Shown here one piece after another: positions 17,842 through 28,000 of a stretch of DNA of 64,000 nt (its first letter is position 1; each line of letters opens with the position of its first letter). The stretch is taken from NCBI GenBank assembly GCA_903849645.1, contig CAINJJ010000015.1, forward strand, positions 123,591-187,590, in the 5' to 3' direction. The notes beneath the pieces are model-generated. The model saw nothing but the letters and a program-made list of their open reading frames with translations, did no database searches and was not told the origin of the DNA. The translations under genes and the position numbers were made by a program. This stretch comes from an uncultured Acidobacteriaceae bacterium. Lineage in GTDB: Bacteria; Acidobacteriota; Terriglobia; Terriglobales; Acidobacteriaceae.

Positions 17842-19371
17842 ATGACAGATCGCAAGCCGCTGGCTGACAAGAACGAGACCCCCGAGGATGTAGCGACCCT
17901 TTATTCCTGGGCCAATTTGCATGGGGCGAAGTACAGGGATTTCTCAGCATCGCGGGCCCAGACGCGGGAAAATGCGCGTCTGCGTGTCGAGCAAGCCATC
18001 GAAAGCGAGCGGCGCCGCTCCCAGCAGGAGACCGAGGCGCAGCGGGCCGCCGAGGCGGAGCGTGCGGCTTCGGCAGTCAGAGAGGCTGAAGCGGTGGAGC
18101 GCGAGGCGGAAGAAGGCGCCCGGCGCCAGGCCGTACAGGCCAGCCAGGAGGCCGTGCGTCTGGCGGCGCAACAGACCGCCCAGCAGCGCGGCTGGCAGCA
18201 GCCGAGGCCCGAGCGTCTTGCAGTTCCCACTGCCGCAATGCCGGCGCCGGCGTATCCCGCGCAGCTTTCCGAGCCTGATCTTCCAGCCTTTTCTGCTGGG
18301 CACCTGAACCGGGTCGTTTCTTCCACCCCGGCCCCTGCATCAGCCCGCATGGCGCCGTTTGCAGCTCTGCACGAAGAGAACCATGCGCAGCCAGGCAGCC
18401 AATGGGCTGGCGCGGAGCCGCGCGCTGCGGCCGGCCGGCCGGCATGGCTGGCGCCCGACCGTGCCGAGTCCGCGGCCCCGATTGCACCTCCGGCGCAGGA
18501 CGAGACTCTGCAAGGGTCGCGCGACCGGCTGACGTCGCGCTGGTTTGCCCTGAAGGGAGTCTTTGAAGGCGCAATGGCGCCGGCCGAGGCAGTGGCCGCG
18601 CCTTCTGTATCGCGCGCTCCGATCCTGGCCGTGTTTTCGCTGGCCGGCGGGGTGGGCAAGACCAGTCTGGTGGCTACGCTGGGCCGGGCCCTCTCGGCGC
18701 GCGGCGAACGCGTGCTGCTGGTGGATACGGCGGCCTACGGGCTGCTGCCCTTCTTTTTTGGAGCGCGCGACCAGCGCCCCGGCGTGCTGAGGACCTTCAG
18801 CCCTCCCGGAGCCAGCGGCGACGCTCCAGTCCAGTTGATTACCATTGACCCCGAGGGACTGGCGCCCGACTCTGCAGGGCAGGACGCCCTGGCGCAGGAG
18901 ATTGCGCGCAATGCGCGCGGAGCCGGCCGGGTGCTGGTGGACCTGGCTACGGCCTCGGGAGCCACCACGCGGCGCATCCTGAAGATGGCCCCTACGGTTC
19001 TGGTTCCCGTGGTTCCGGACATGAGCTCCGTGGTCAGTGTCGGCTCCATCGAGGCGTTCTTTCAGAAGAACTCAAGCGCGGCCGGCAAGCCGGTGTCGCC
19101 TTACTACGTTCTGAACCAGTTTGACCCATCCCTGCCCCTTCACCTGGACGTGCGCGAGGTGCTGCGCGAGCAGTTGGGCGACCGGCTGCTGCCGTTTGCG
19201 CTGCGCCGGACGCCGGCCGTCTCCGAGGCGCTGGCCGAGGGCATGACGGTGGTGGACTACGCGCCCAACTCGAATGTCGCCGAAGACTTTGGCAGTCTCG
19301 CGGCATGGGTGAAGAGCCTGGCCGCGCCGGCCGGAGCCAGCTACCGCGGCGTACGCTGGAGCGAACGATGA
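17842..19371 (+). CDS. bcsQ: BcsQ-type ATPase with BcsR-like N-terminus
   Basis: This is a 509-residue cytoplasmic protein. The C-terminal part (about residues 255-505) is a MinD/ParA-type ATPase of the BcsQ (YhjQ) kind, with P-loop GGVGKT near residues 269-274 preceded by alanine instead of the usual signature lysine, then LLVDTAAYGLLPFFFG. Residues about 40-118 are a highly charged Ala/Glu/Arg helix, probably a coiled coil. A proline/alanine-rich linker follows to about 250. Residues 16-35 keep the pattern D-x3-L-x5-L-x4-Y-x-D-x-S, which I recall from BcsR. BcsQ and BcsR in enterobacteria assemble with BcsA. The stop overlaps the bcsAB start (ATGA). Confidence 0.88.
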   Translation: MTDRKPLADKNETPEDVATLYSWANLHGAKYRDFSASRAQTRENARLRVEQAIESERRRSQQETEAQRAAEAERAASAVREAEAVEREAEEGARRQAVQASQEAVRLAAQQTAQQRGWQQPRPERLAVPTAAMPAPAYPAQLSEPDLPAFSAGHLNRVVSSTPAPASARMAPFAALHEENHAQPGSQWAGAEPRAAAGRPAWLAPDRAESAAPIAPPAQDETLQGSRDRLTSRWFALKGVFEGAMAPAEAVAAPSVSRAPILAVFSLAGGVGKTSLVATLGRALSARGERVLLVDTAAYGLLPFFFGARDQRPGVLRTFSPPGASGDAPVQLITIDPEGLAPDSAGQDALAQEIARNARGAGRVLVDLATASGATTRRILKMAPTVLVPVVPDMSSVVSVGSIEAFFQKNSSAAGKPVSPYYVLNQFDPSLPLHLDVREVLREQLGDRLLPFALRRTPAVSEALAEGMTVVDYAPNSNVAEDFGSLAAWVKSLAAPAGASYRGVRWSER

Positions 19372-22300
19372 ACCTATCGGAACTCTGGCAGGATATTGGG
19401 GCAGGGGAGAACATCGTCACCAGGTTCATCCGCCTTGCTTTCCTGCTTGCGGCCGCGGGAATCTTCTATTTCCTGGCCGTTCTTCCTCTCACCTGGCCGC
19501 AACAGGCGGTTCTCGGCCTGCTCACTCTGCTGATGGCGCTGGCCCTGGCGCGCAGCTCCGACTCATATCTGGTGACGCTCACCCTGATGATGATGTCGAT
19601 GTTCTGCACCTTCCGCTATGGCTTCTGGCGCATCACGGGAACGGTGCACTTCTTTCAGGACCCCGCCAATCACTGGGGCGCGCTCGACGCATTTTTCATC
19701 CTCAGCCTGGTGATGGCCGAGGTCTACGCTTTTTTCATCCTTTTTCTGGGTTACTTCCAGACCATTTGGCCGCTGCGGCGCGCCCCGGTGGGCCTGCCCG
19801 ACAGCGAGGATCTGTGGCCGCATGTCGATGTACTGATCCCCACCTACAACGAGCCGCTCGACGTGGTGCGCTACACCGCGCTGGGCGCCTTGAACATTGA
19901 CTGGCCGGCGGAAAAGCTCCACGTCTACATCCTCGACGACGGCCGCCGCAAGGAGTTTGAGCAGTTTGCCTTTGAGGCGGGCCTGGGCTACAAGATCCGC
20001 CCGGACAACTTTCACGCCAAGGCGGGCAACATCAACACCGCCCTCAAGAGCATGACGGCGCCGTATGTGGCCATCTTTGACTGCGACCACGTGCCCACGC
20101 GGAGCTTTCTGCAGATGACCATGGGCTGGTTTTTGCGCGACAGCAACCTGGCCATGCTGCAGACGCCCCATCACTTCTATTCGCCCGACCCATTCGAGCG
20201 CAACCTGGGGCAGTTCCGGGTGATTCCCAACGAGGGCGAGCTGTTTTACGGCATTGTGCAGGACGGCAACGACTTCTGGAATGCGACGTTCTTCTGCGGC
20301 TCCTGCGCCGTGCTGCGCCGCACCGCGCTTGACGAGATCGGCGGCATCGCCGTGGAGACCGTTACCGAGGACGCGCATACCTCGCTGCGCATGCAGATGA
20401 ACGGCTGGAACACGGCCTATATCAACATTCCGCAGGCGGCGGGGCTGGCTACGGAGAGGCTGTCGGCCCACGTGGGTCAGCGCATCCGCTGGGCGCGCGG
20501 CATGATCCAGATTCTGCGCACCGACAATCCGCTGTTTGCGCCGGGGCTCAAGTTCGCGCAGAGGCTGTGCTACTTCAACGCCATGTGCCACTTTCTCTAC
20601 GCCGTTCCACGGCTGATCTTTTTGAGCGCGCCGCTGATTTATCTTTTGCTGAGCCACACCAATGTCCCCGGCTACTGGGCCGCGATTCTGGCCTATGCGC
20701 TGCCGCATCTCACGCTCTCCAACGTCACCAACTCGCGGATTCAGGGCGAGCATCGGCACTCTTGGTGGAATGAGATCTACGAGACGGTGCTCTCGCCCTA
20801 TATTCTGCTGCCTACGGTGATGGCGATGATCAACCCCAAGCTGGGCAAGTTCAACGTGACGGCCAAAGGCGGCGTGGTGAAGAGGACATTCTTTGACACC
20901 CGCATCGCTCAGCCATTCCTGATCATGCTGCTGTTCAACATGTGCGGGCTGTTGATCGCCATACCGCGCTTTCTGATCTGGGATCGCGACCGGCCCGGAA
21001 CGGTGATCATGAACGTATTGTGGTGCTGCTTCAACATTGTCATCCTTGGCGTGACCACCGCGGTGGCGCGCGAGATGAGGCAGTTGCGGACCACGGTCCG
21101 GATCAGCATTGTGACGCCGGTGATGGCCAAGATGCCGGATGGACGGCTGATCGCGGGTGAGACGATTGACATGTCGTCGGGTGGGACGGGCATACGCTTC
21201 ACCGAGGCGCTTGATGCGGATCCGGAGTCGCTGGTGCGGCTTGTTTTTCCGCTCCCGTCCGTGACCTGCGATCTGCCGGCGGTGGTGGTTTCTTCCGATG
21301 GGCTGGTGGTGCGCGTGCGTTTTGAAGATTTGACGATTGCCGAACAGGAAGTGCTGACCATGGTGCTCTATTCACGAGCGGACTCCTGGCTGGGCTGGGG
21401 CGAGACCCGCGAAAGCGACGACGTCATGCGCAGCCTCGGCCGCATCTTCCAGATCTCGATGATCGGGCTGGTGACCACGTTCCAGAGCCTGTTCACGGGC
21501 AAGGACAAGCGAGCCAGAAAGGCGGCGCTTTCAGTGGCCCGTCCGGTGGTGCTGCTTGCCCTGGCCGCGGGGCTCATGGGAGCCTCCCAGCGCGGCTGGG
21601 GGCAGACGCCAACGCCGGGCCAGGTGCAGATCAACGCGCCCAATGCGCCGGCTGCCGCGGCGGATAGACCCCCGCTGCCTCCCCCGCCGCCGGGTCAGTT
21701 TCGCGATACGTTCACGCTCAACGACGCGGGCTCGCCGCAGATTGAGCTGCATGGGATCGACAGCAGCCACAGCATCTATTTCACACTGCCGCAGACGCAT
21801 GTGGCGCGCACGGCGAAGATCCACGTCTACTATGCTTTTTCTCCCAGCGTGCTGCCGCAGTTGAGTCACATCAAGCTGATCATGAATGGAACGCTGTTTG
21901 CGACCATTCAGCCCACGCCGGGACAGGCGGGCGGGTCGGCGTCGCAGGATGCGGAGGCGGAGTTCATGATTCCGCCCGAGCTTCTGGTGCACAACAACGC
22001 GCTCACCATCCAGTCCATCGGCCACTACACCATGGTCTGCGAAGACCCGGCCAACACGGCGCTCTGGTCGCGCGTGCACCGCAACACCTATCTGGACATT
22101 GAAGGCGACCTGCTGCCGCTGGCCGACGATCTGAAGCAGTTGCCGATGCCGTTTCTCGACCCGGCGGTGATTCAGCCGCTGAGCATTCCCATCGTTTTCG
22201 CCTCGGCTCCTTCGTACAAGGCGATTCAGGCGGCGGGCGTGGTCACCAGCTACTTCGGCCTCATCTCGGAGAGCCGCCCGGTGCGTTTCCCGGTACATAT

Positions 22301-23807
22301 CGGCCCCATCCCGGCAGGCAACGCGATCGTGATCTCCGACGGTCCGTCGAACCTGCCCGCGGGTCTCAACCTGCCCTCGGTCTCTGCCCCTACCGTGGCC
22401 ATGCGCAACAATCCCAACGACGCCTATGGCAAGGTGATGGTGGTGGCCGGCGCGGACGCGGACCAGGTATTGCAGGCGGCCCAGGCCATTGCCCTGCACA
22501 GTGACATGCTGCAGGGAGCGCAGTCGACTATCGACAGCCTGAAGCTGCCCGACCGCCAGGGGGCGGACGCCGCGCCGCGCTGGGCGCGCACCGACCAGAC
22601 CATCGCGCTGTGGGATTATGCCACCGCCGACCAGTTGCAGGGCGACGGCTCGGCGCCCTTGAACGTCTACTTCCGCATCGCGCCGGACATCTTCTATCCC
22701 GAGCGCCCCAACGCCCTGCTGCGGCTGGTGTACCGTTACAACTCGATTCCCATCGGGCCCATATCGAGCATGCAGGTGCGGGTGAACAACGCCTTCCTGG
22801 GCTCGGTGCCGCTGGTGCCCGCGCAGGAAGCTTCGCGCCGCATGCAGGCCGATGTGCCGGTCCCGGTGGTGAACCTGCGCCCCTTCTCCAACTCGCTCTC
22901 CTTCGACTTCACGTTTCAGCTCCTGAAGAAGGGGGGCTGCCAGGATACGACCCCCATCAACATGCAGGGCGCCATTTTGCGCGACACCTTTCTTGACCTG
23001 CGCGGCTACCCGCACTATGCGCCGCTGCCCAACCTGGAGATCTTTGCCAACGCCGGATTTCCGTTCACACGCTTTGCCGATTTGGCGGAGACAACCGTGG
23101 TGCTGCCCCCCACGCCCACCGAGCAGGAGATCGAGACCTTTGTCACGCTCATGGGCCACTTTGGCCGGCAGACGGGATTCCCGGTACTGCGCGTGACGGT
23201 GGCGGGCTCGGACGCCATGCAGGCCGGCGCGAGGACCGACTTCCTGATTGTGGGAACCGGCGACGACCAGCCGGCATTTGAAAAGCTCGCGGGCAGGCTG
23301 CCTGTGGCGCTGCGCAGCGGGCAGATTCAGGTCCACGACACGCAAGGCTTCTTTGCGCCCATGCTGCACCATGCGTGGTGGAAGCTGCGCACGGAAGAAC
23401 ACACCGAATCGGGCGATCTGACCGCGGCCGGCACCCCGGACGCGGTTGTCGAGGGAGTGCAATCCCCGTACGATCCGCTCGGCAGCCGCAGTATCGTGGC
23501 GATTCATCTGAGGGAGGCGGCCACCTTCGAGCCATTCATGGCAGCCTTCATGCGGGTGCAGCAATCGAGCGACATATCAGGCTCGGTTTCCGTGCTGCAC
23601 GGCAACCAGTTCCAGTCTTTCCGCATTGGCGCGGAGGTCTATCATGTGGGAGTGCTGCCGTGGTGGACGCGGCTGACACTCTGGTTCATGGAAGTGCCGT
23701 GGCTGGCCGCAGTCGTGGTTCTGATGCTGGCCTTCCTTCTGGCGATCTGGACGCGTCAATGGCTGCGCGGCAGGGCCAGGGCGCGCTTGCGGATGCTTGG
23801 AGACTAG
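19368..23807 (+). CDS. bcsAB: Cellulose synthase, fused BcsA-BcsB
   Basis: This 1479-residue inner-membrane enzyme makes beta-1,4-glucan from UDP-glucose and translocates it. The first half is BcsA: membrane helices, then a GT2 domain with DVLIPTYNEP (near 153), the DCD triad FDCDHVP (near 237), VTEDAHTS (near 332) and the QRIRW motif (near 370). More helices and a PilZ domain (about 572-667) follow, with RTTVR and DMSSGG, the c-di-GMP contact motifs. From about residue 770 the periplasmic BcsB part begins (PQIELHGIDSSHSIYFTL). It ends in one membrane anchor (about 1441-1464) and a basic tail. There is no stop between the halves. The start at 19368 overlaps the bcsQ stop. Fusions of this kind are known in acetic acid bacteria. 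Confidence 0.95.
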   Translation: MNLSELWQDIGAGENIVTRFIRLAFLLAAAGIFYFLAVLPLTWPQQAVLGLLTLLMALALARSSDSYLVTLTLMMMSMFCTFRYGFWRITGTVHFFQDPANHWGALDAFFILSLVMAEVYAFFILFLGYFQTIWPLRRAPVGLPDSEDLWPHVDVLIPTYNEPLDVVRYTALGALNIDWPAEKLHVYILDDGRRKEFEQFAFEAGLGYKIRPDNFHAKAGNINTALKSMTAPYVAIFDCDHVPTRSFLQMTMGWFLRDSNLAMLQTPHHFYSPDPFERNLGQFRVIPNEGELFYGIVQDGNDFWNATFFCGSCAVLRRTALDEIGGIAVETVTEDAHTSLRMQMNGWNTAYINIPQAAGLATERLSAHVGQRIRWARGMIQILRTDNPLFAPGLKFAQRLCYFNAMCHFLYAVPRLIFLSAPLIYLLLSHTNVPGYWAAILAYALPHLTLSNVTNSRIQGEHRHSWWNEIYETVLSPYILLPTVMAMINPKLGKFNVTAKGGVVKRTFFDTRIAQPFLIMLLFNMCGLLIAIPRFLIWDRDRPGTVIMNVLWCCFNIVILGVTTAVAREMRQLRTTVRISIVTPVMAKMPDGRLIAGETIDMSSGGTGIRFTEALDADPESLVRLVFPLPSVTCDLPAVVVSSDGLVVRVRFEDLTIAEQEVLTMVLYSRADSWLGWGETRESDDVMRSLGRIFQISMIGLVTTFQSLFTGKDKRARKAALSVARPVVLLALAAGLMGASQRGWGQTPTPGQVQINAPNAPAAAADRPPLPPPPPGQFRDTFTLNDAGSPQIELHGIDSSHSIYFTLPQTHVARTAKIHVYYAFSPSVLPQLSHIKLIMNGTLFATIQPTPGQAGGSASQDAEAEFMIPPELLVHNNALTIQSIGHYTMVCEDPANTALWSRVHRNTYLDIEGDLLPLADDLKQLPMPFLDPAVIQPLSIPIVFASAPSYKAIQAAGVVTSYFGLISESRPVRFPVHIGPIPAGNAIVISDGPSNLPAGLNLPSVSAPTVAMRNNPNDAYGKVMVVAGADADQVLQAAQAIALHSDMLQGAQSTIDSLKLPDRQGADAAPRWARTDQTIALWDYATADQLQGDGSAPLNVYFRIAPDIFYPERPNALLRLVYRYNSIPIGPISSMQVRVNNAFLGSVPLVPAQEASRRMQADVPVPVVNLRPFSNSLSFDFTFQLLKKGGCQDTTPINMQGAILRDTFLDLRGYPHYAPLPNLEIFANAGFPFTRFADLAETTVVLPPTPTEQEIETFVTLMGHFGRQTGFPVLRVTVAGSDAMQAGARTDFLIVGTGDDQPAFEKLAGRLPVALRSGQIQVHDTQGFFAPMLHHAWWKLRTEEHTESGDLTAAGTPDAVVEGVQSPYDPLGSRSIVAIHLREAATFEPFMAAFMRVQQSSDISGSVSVLHGNQFQSFRIGAEVYHVGVLPWWTRLTLWFMEVPWLAAVVVLMLAFLLAIWTRQWLRGRARARLRMLGD

Positions 23808-23873
23808 AAGCATCAGTAGCCGTCCAAGACAGCAGGCGAGTTGTCCGAATCCAGCAGTTGGAGAAATGCAGAC

Positions 23874-25040
23874 ATGGGTCTTCCGGCACCCCGGATTCGG
23901 AAGCATCTGATTTTGATTCTGGCCCTGTCGATGCTGACCGCGGCCGGCGGGTGCAAGCAGGGCCCATGGGCGCTCTGGGACTCCTATGCGGCACGCTTCA
24001 TCGATGCCCAGGGGCGGGTAGTGGATCCGCAGGGCGGCGCGCGCACCACATCCGAAGGGCAGGCATATGCGCTCTTCTTTGCCCTGGCCGGCAACGATCA
24101 GCGGCGATTTGATCTCGTGTTGAACTGGACCCAGTCCAACCTGGCCCAGGGCGACCTCAAGAGCCATCTGCCCACCTGGCTGTGGGGCAGAGACAAGGAC
24201 GGCTCGTGGAAGACGCTCGACCCTAATCCGGCCTCGGATGCCGACGTATGGATGGCGTATACGCTGGTGGAGGCGGGGCGGTTGTGGGCTCATCCTGCCT
24301 ATGCGAATACGGGCCGGGCCATGCTTGCCCTGATTGCCCGCAGCGAAGTCGCCGACCTGCCGGGACTCGGCCTCACCCTGATGCCGGGGCCAATTGGGTT
24401 CCAGCATGGCCGGTCGTGGACCATCAATCCCAGTTATCTGCCCATGTTTGTCTTTGACCGGCTGGCGGTGCTTGATCCCGCTGGGCCCTGGCACGGGATC
24501 GCGTCCGGAATTCCGCGGATCCTGCAGCAGAGCGCCCGTCACGGGTTTGCCATGGACTGGGTTGATTATGTTCCGGGGGATGGGTTCTATCCGGCTACCT
24601 CGCACCCTGGCAAAGAGGCCCCGCCGCCGTTGGGAAGCTATGACGCCATTCGCGTGTATCTGTGGGCGGGGATGATGGACGAGAGGTCGACCGGCCGGGC
24701 AAAGATTTTGAACGCGGTTCCGGCCATGAGTGTTTATCTTGGCAATCATGATGCCCCCCCGGAAAAGGTGAGTGACGGCGGGATTCCAATGGCGCAAGAT
24801 GGACCTGTGGGATTTTCGGCGGCCGTGCTGCCCTACCTGCGGGCGATGCCCCACTGCGAGAGGCCGGGCGCTCAGCAACTGATTCGCCTGAGCGCGCAGA
24901 GGGACGCGGCTTCAGGACTGTATGGAAAGAGCTTTGCGTATTACGATCAGAACCTGGCCCTGTTTGCGACTGGATTCCTGGATGGCAGATTCATGTTTGG
25001 ACCGGGTGGGGAATTGAAAGTGGAATGGACACGCTCATGA
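23874..25040 (+). CDS. bcsZ: Cellulase BcsZ, glycoside hydrolase family 8
   Basis: This periplasmic endo-1,4-beta-glucanase of 388 residues is needed for proper cellulose assembly in other bcs operons. The catalytic acid is expected at Glu61 (TTSEGQAYAL). Substrate-binding acids lie in SDADVWMAY (Asp122, Asp124), and the base-region aspartate lies in YDAIRVYLW (Asp257). The N-terminal signal ends LTAAGGCKQ, a non-canonical lipobox with alanine at -3, so Cys27 may be lipidated. The start at 23874 has GGAG about ten bases upstream. The gene follows bcsAB by about 65 bases and overlaps bcsC. Confidence 0.93.
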   Translation: MGLPAPRIRKHLILILALSMLTAAGGCKQGPWALWDSYAARFIDAQGRVVDPQGGARTTSEGQAYALFFALAGNDQRRFDLVLNWTQSNLAQGDLKSHLPTWLWGRDKDGSWKTLDPNPASDADVWMAYTLVEAGRLWAHPAYANTGRAMLALIARSEVADLPGLGLTLMPGPIGFQHGRSWTINPSYLPMFVFDRLAVLDPAGPWHGIASGIPRILQQSARHGFAMDWVDYVPGDGFYPATSHPGKEAPPPLGSYDAIRVYLWAGMMDERSTGRAKILNAVPAMSVYLGNHDAPPEKVSDGGIPMAQDGPVGFSAAVLPYLRAMPHCERPGAQQLIRLSAQRDAASGLYGKSFAYYDQNLALFATGFLDGRFMFGPGGELKVEWTRS

Positions 25041-28000
25041 GGGTTGACGGCCGGGCTTTGAGGCAGTGGTGGAGTGTGGGAATCTGCCTGATTCTTGCGC
25101 TCCACGTGTCTCTCGCGCAGAAGAAGGTCCCCAGCGGGGCGCCCGACGATACGCGGCGGATCTTGATCGAGAAGGCGCGCGCGCTGGAGGCGCGCGGACG
25201 GCCGGACATGGCCATCCAGTCGTGGCAGCAGGTGCTGCTTTCCGATCCGAAGAGCGTGGACGCCCTTGCCGGGCTGGCCAAGGACTACAAGCTCATAGGC
25301 TCGACCGACCAATCAAACGCGGCGCTGGACCGGTTGCGCGCCGTCAATCCCAATGATCCGAATATCGCCAGGATTGCGGCGCTCAACAGTACCCGGATGC
25401 AGAGCGACCGGCTGCGCCAGGCCGGAGAGATGGCCCGCCAGGGCAAGCCGGAAGAGGCGATGCGCATCTATCGCGAGTTGTATGGCGACAGGCCTCCCGA
25501 CGGAGACATCGCGCTGGCCTACTATCAAACGCTCTATGGAACCGCCAACGGCAAGGAGACGGCGATAGCCGCCATGCGCGCTCTGGCGCAGCGCAACCCC
25601 GGCGACACCCGCTTTGTGGTGGAGCTGGGCGTGATGCTGACCTACGACGCCAAGACCCGCGCCGAAGGCATTCGCATTCTGGAGGCGCACCCCAAGGAGC
25701 CCAACGCACAGGCGGCATTGCGCCAGGCATTGGTGTGGGATGCCGCCAATCCGGCCTCGGCCGCGGAGTTGCGCAAGTATCTTGAGAGCCATCCCCAGGA
25801 CACGGAACTCACCGGCCGGCTGAAGGAAAACGAATCCAAGCTGGCCCAGATGAACTCCGGCATTGCGCGAACCCCGGCGGAGCGGGCCGCCTTTGCGGCT
25901 CTGAACGCGCACAAACTGGAAGAGGCGCAGGCGCGCCTGACGGCGATTCTCGACGAGGAACCGAACAATGGCCGCGCCGCCGCCGGCATGGGCTTCCTGC
26001 GTATGCAGCAGAACAACTTTGGCGGCGCCATCAGCTACCTCACGCAGGCCGAGCAGAATGGATACAAGGATCCAGCCGTCTCCGCAGCGCTGGTCACCTC
26101 GCGCTTCTGGTACACGATGGGCGAGGCTTCGCAGGCCTTTGACGAGAACCAGATGGAAGTGGCCGCGGCCAAGTACAAGGCGGCGCTTGCGATGCGTCCG
26201 CGCAGCGTGGAGGCCCTCAACGGGATGGCCGGCCTGCTGGTGAAGGAGCAGCAGTTCACCGCCGCTGCCGCGATGTACGAAGATCTGATCAAGGTGCAGC
26301 CGGGCTCGGTTGCGGCATGGCGGGGACTGTTCCTGGCTTATGCGCGCGACGGGCAAAACCAGAAGGCGCTGGCGCTGGCGGGACGTTTTCCGCCCGCGGT
26401 CAAGTCTGCCACAGCGCGCGACCCGGAGTACCTGCGCACCCTGGCCACCCTTTATCACGCGGAAAACCGCTCCTCCGACGCGCAGCATGTGCTGGCCCAA
26501 GCCCTGTCGCTGCCGTTTCCTGATAACGGGACCAGCCTGAAGGCGGATACGCGGCTGCAGTACGCGGGGATTCTGATGGAGGCGCGGCGCTTTGATCAGG
26601 CGGTGGAGCTCTACACGCAGATTCTGAACGAGGACGCGGGCAACCTGGCGGCCTGGATGGGCCTGGTGAGCGCCCATCATGAGCTCACGCAGGACAACCT
26701 GGCGATTGCCGACGTGGAAAAGATGCCGCCGGCAACCTATGACGCGGCGCTGGCCGATGCCGGCTTCCTGTCGATGCTGGGCTCGATCTATCAGCAGGCC
26801 AACCAGTTCGACATCGCCCAGGGGTTGCTGGAGCGTTCCGCCAAGATGCAGATGACGGCCGGCGGCCAGCCCTCCATTCCGCTGCAACTGCAACTGGCGG
26901 CTATCTATCTGGAGCGCAATAACACCGCCCAGGCCTACGCCATCTACCGCGAGGTGCTGGAAAAGAATCCCGATCGCGTGGATGCCTGGAAGGGCCTCAT
27001 CTCCACCCTGCAGGCCACCAGCCGCACCACCGAGGCGCTACAGCAGTTGGCGCTCATTCCCGCGCCCGTGCGCAAGCAGCTTGAGTCGGACATTGAATTT
27101 GTGCAGGGCGAGGCCAGCCTCTATGCCGCGGGCGGCGACACGGCGCACGCCATTGAGTACATGAACCGGGTGCAGGCCCACTACCGCGAGCTGAAGACCC
27201 AGCCGCCGCCCGCCATCGAGATTCAGAACGCCTGGCTCCTGTTCAACACCGGCAACGACCGCATCCTCTATCCCGCGCTGATGCGCCTGGGGGCGCGGCA
27301 GGACCTGACCAATCCGCAGCGCGAGGCGGTGCAGTCGATCTGGGCCAACTGGAGCGTGCGACGCGCCGGCGCGGCCATGGATAACGACAACATCCAGCGC
27401 GCCGTCGATATTCTGGACGCCGCCTCGCAGGCCTTTCCCGACAATCTGGCGGTCCGCAAGGCCGTGGCCGGCGGCTATGTGAAGGTGGGCCGCGCCAAAG
27501 AGTCGCTGGCGCTGTTCAAGACCATTCCGATGCAGGACGCGACGGCGGGTGATTTCCAGGGAGCCATCGGAGCGGCTCTCTCCGCCAACGACAAGGCGCA
27601 AGCCGAGCTGTGGTTGCGGCAGGCGCTTGACCGCTATCCGCGGAACCCGGCGATTCTCTCACTGGCCGCGCGCTTTGAGCAGGCGCGGGGAGACAACCAG
27701 CGCGCCGCCGACTATTGGCGGGCCTCGCTGGCCGCGATGCCGCAGGCCACCCCAGCCGACCGCCTGGCGCATGAGCTGGCTTATCCCGAACAGGATGCGA
27801 AGGCGCGTCGTGCCGTGACCGCGGCCGACCTGCAGCACCTGCTCGATCCCAACTACGAGCCATTCCAGAAGACAACCAAGCTGCCGCCGCTGCCTGCCTA
27901 CGGGCCGGACCCCTATAACGGCCGGGCGCCGATCGATCTGAACCAGCCGCAGCCGACACCCCAGAAGCAGTATTCTCCCAGTCCCGCGGATGGCAGTTTG

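Noticed and set aside
21531..23564. 677-codon minus-strand open frame
   Set aside because: It is antisense to the BcsB part of bcsAB, has an Arg/His-rich composition and shows no domain.
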